From assembly GCA_945949035.1 (NCBI GenBank), contig CAMFDH010000097.1, positions 1-5,810 on the forward strand: 5,810 nt of DNA, written 5' to 3'. Both the position numbers and the translations under genes were made by a program. The first letter of the stretch is position 1. Each line of letters begins with the position of its first letter. Origin of the DNA: an uncultured Actinomyces sp. (GTDB lineage: Bacteria; Actinomycetota; Actinomycetes; Actinomycetales; Actinomycetaceae). The notes beneath the pieces were generated by a model. It saw nothing but the letters and a program-made list of their open reading frames with translations, had not been told where the DNA came from and ran no database searches. Shown here in pieces: positions 5,210 through 5,810 of this stretch.

Positions 5210-5810
5210 TTAGGCTGCCCTATCCACCATAAGGACTGCGAACGCGACCAATGCCTCTTTCGCCTCTGACTCGGGCAGAGCATCCAGTGCCGCAATGGCG
5301 GCTTCCGCCCACTCTCGAGCCAGCGCACGCGTCTGTTCAACCACCGAGTGCTTGCCCAGGAGTTCAACAACGGCTGCCAGGTTCTCTTCATTCTGGAGGT
5401 CGCCCGCCAGTAGCTCGAGGATCTGCGCCCCCTCAGAATCGAGGGTGCCGTCCGCCAGCTGTTGACGGAGGAGCAGCAGGGGCATCGTGTCGACCCCCTC
5501 CAGGAGGTCGGTGCCCGGTGTCTTGCCGGTTACCTCTGCCGGTGAAGTGATGTCGAGGACGTCATCGGCCAGCTGGAACGCCACTCCGATGTTCTCTCCA
5601 AACTCACGGACGGCTTCGGCAATTTCAGGGCCGGCACCGGCGTGGAGCGCTCCGAAGAAGGCTGCCGCCGCCACGAGGGAACCCGTCTTGTCGGCGAGAA
5701 CCTGAAGGTAGAAGTCAACGGGATCCTCCCCTTCCGGGGGCCCGAATGTTTCGTTGAGCTGCCCCATGCAGAGGCGCTCGAAAGTCTTGACGTGGAAGAG
5801 AATTGACTCT
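5210..5810 (-). CDS. trans-polyprenyl diphosphate synthase, C-terminal part (5' end cut by window edge)
   Basis: The enzyme condenses isopentenyl diphosphate onto an allylic diphosphate to build a long isoprenoid chain, most likely the menaquinone tail in this type of organism. The last 199 residues are visible, about 60 percent of a typical 320-350 aa synthase. QVLADKTGSLVAAAAFFGAL and FQLADDVLDI, the second aspartate-rich motif (DDVLD, codons from 5566), are present. They are followed by EVTGKTPGTDLLEGVDTMPL and a helical C-terminus ending DRAA. The first aspartate-rich motif (DDxxD) and the chain-length-determining residues lie outside the window, so product length cannot be read. The frame stays open to 5810; the ATG at 5767 is internal, because upstream codons encode family-like FHVKTFERLC. 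Similar to mycobacterial GrcC/heptaprenyl synthases. First visible gene of the probable operon. Confidence 0.92.
   Translation of the reverse strand, partial: ESILFHVKTFERLCMGQLNETFGPPEGEDPVDFYLQVLADKTGSLVAAAAFFGALHAGAGPEIAEAVREFGENIGVAFQLADDVLDITSPAEVTGKTPGTDLLEGVDTMPLLLLRQQLADGTLDSEGAQILELLAGDLQNEENLAAVVELLGKHSVVEQTRALAREWAEAAIAALDALPESEAKEALVAFAVLMVDRAA

Overview
The window is an ordinary bacterial chromosome segment of moderately high GC in which every gene lies on the minus strand, so transcription runs from high to low coordinates. The best guess is an actinobacterium, perhaps Actinomycetaceae or a relative. This rests on the close resemblance of the sugar permease to the corynebacterial EIIBCA glucose permease PtsG, on a ferredoxin reductase of the mycobacterial FprA type, and on a polyprenyl synthase / HtpX / YajQ group that, from memory, also clusters in Mycobacterium (grcC1, htpX and the yajQ homologue). 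The genus cannot be fixed from the sequence alone.

Layout in transcription order: (1) 5810-5210, the C-terminal 199 residues of a trans-polyprenyl diphosphate synthase, whose 5' part lies outside the window; (2) 5159-3648, an FprA-type NADPH:ferredoxin reductase with a GTG start and an acidic C-terminal extension; (3) 3620-2745, the membrane zinc protease HtpX; (4) 2735-2241, the YajQ-family nucleotide-binding protein, whose Shine-Dalgarno overlaps the htpX stop codon; (5) 2230-2185, a compact GC-rich structure that folds as a three-way junction just after yajQ; (6) 2123-2041, tRNA-Tyr(GTA) with its long variable arm, a possible promoter upstream and a strong hairpin terminator downstream; (7) 1826-1, a PTS EIIBCA sugar permease (ptsG type) whose EIIA domain runs off the left edge.

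Genes 1-4 have gaps of 50, 27 and 9 bp and look like one operon. They combine isoprenoid chain synthesis (probably the menaquinone tail), electron transfer to ferredoxin, membrane protein quality control and a small nucleotide-binding protein. The PTS gene is a separate unit: it sits behind the tRNA terminator, with its own candidate promoter, repeat motifs suggestive of operators, and a leader hairpin that would bury its ribosome binding site.

I see no phage, transposon, CRISPR, toxin-antitoxin or defence genes, and no stretch over 300 bases without a gene. I found no clear new system. The parts most worth a second look are non-coding: the SD-masking hairpin and operator-like repeats before ptsG, and the branched structure after yajQ.
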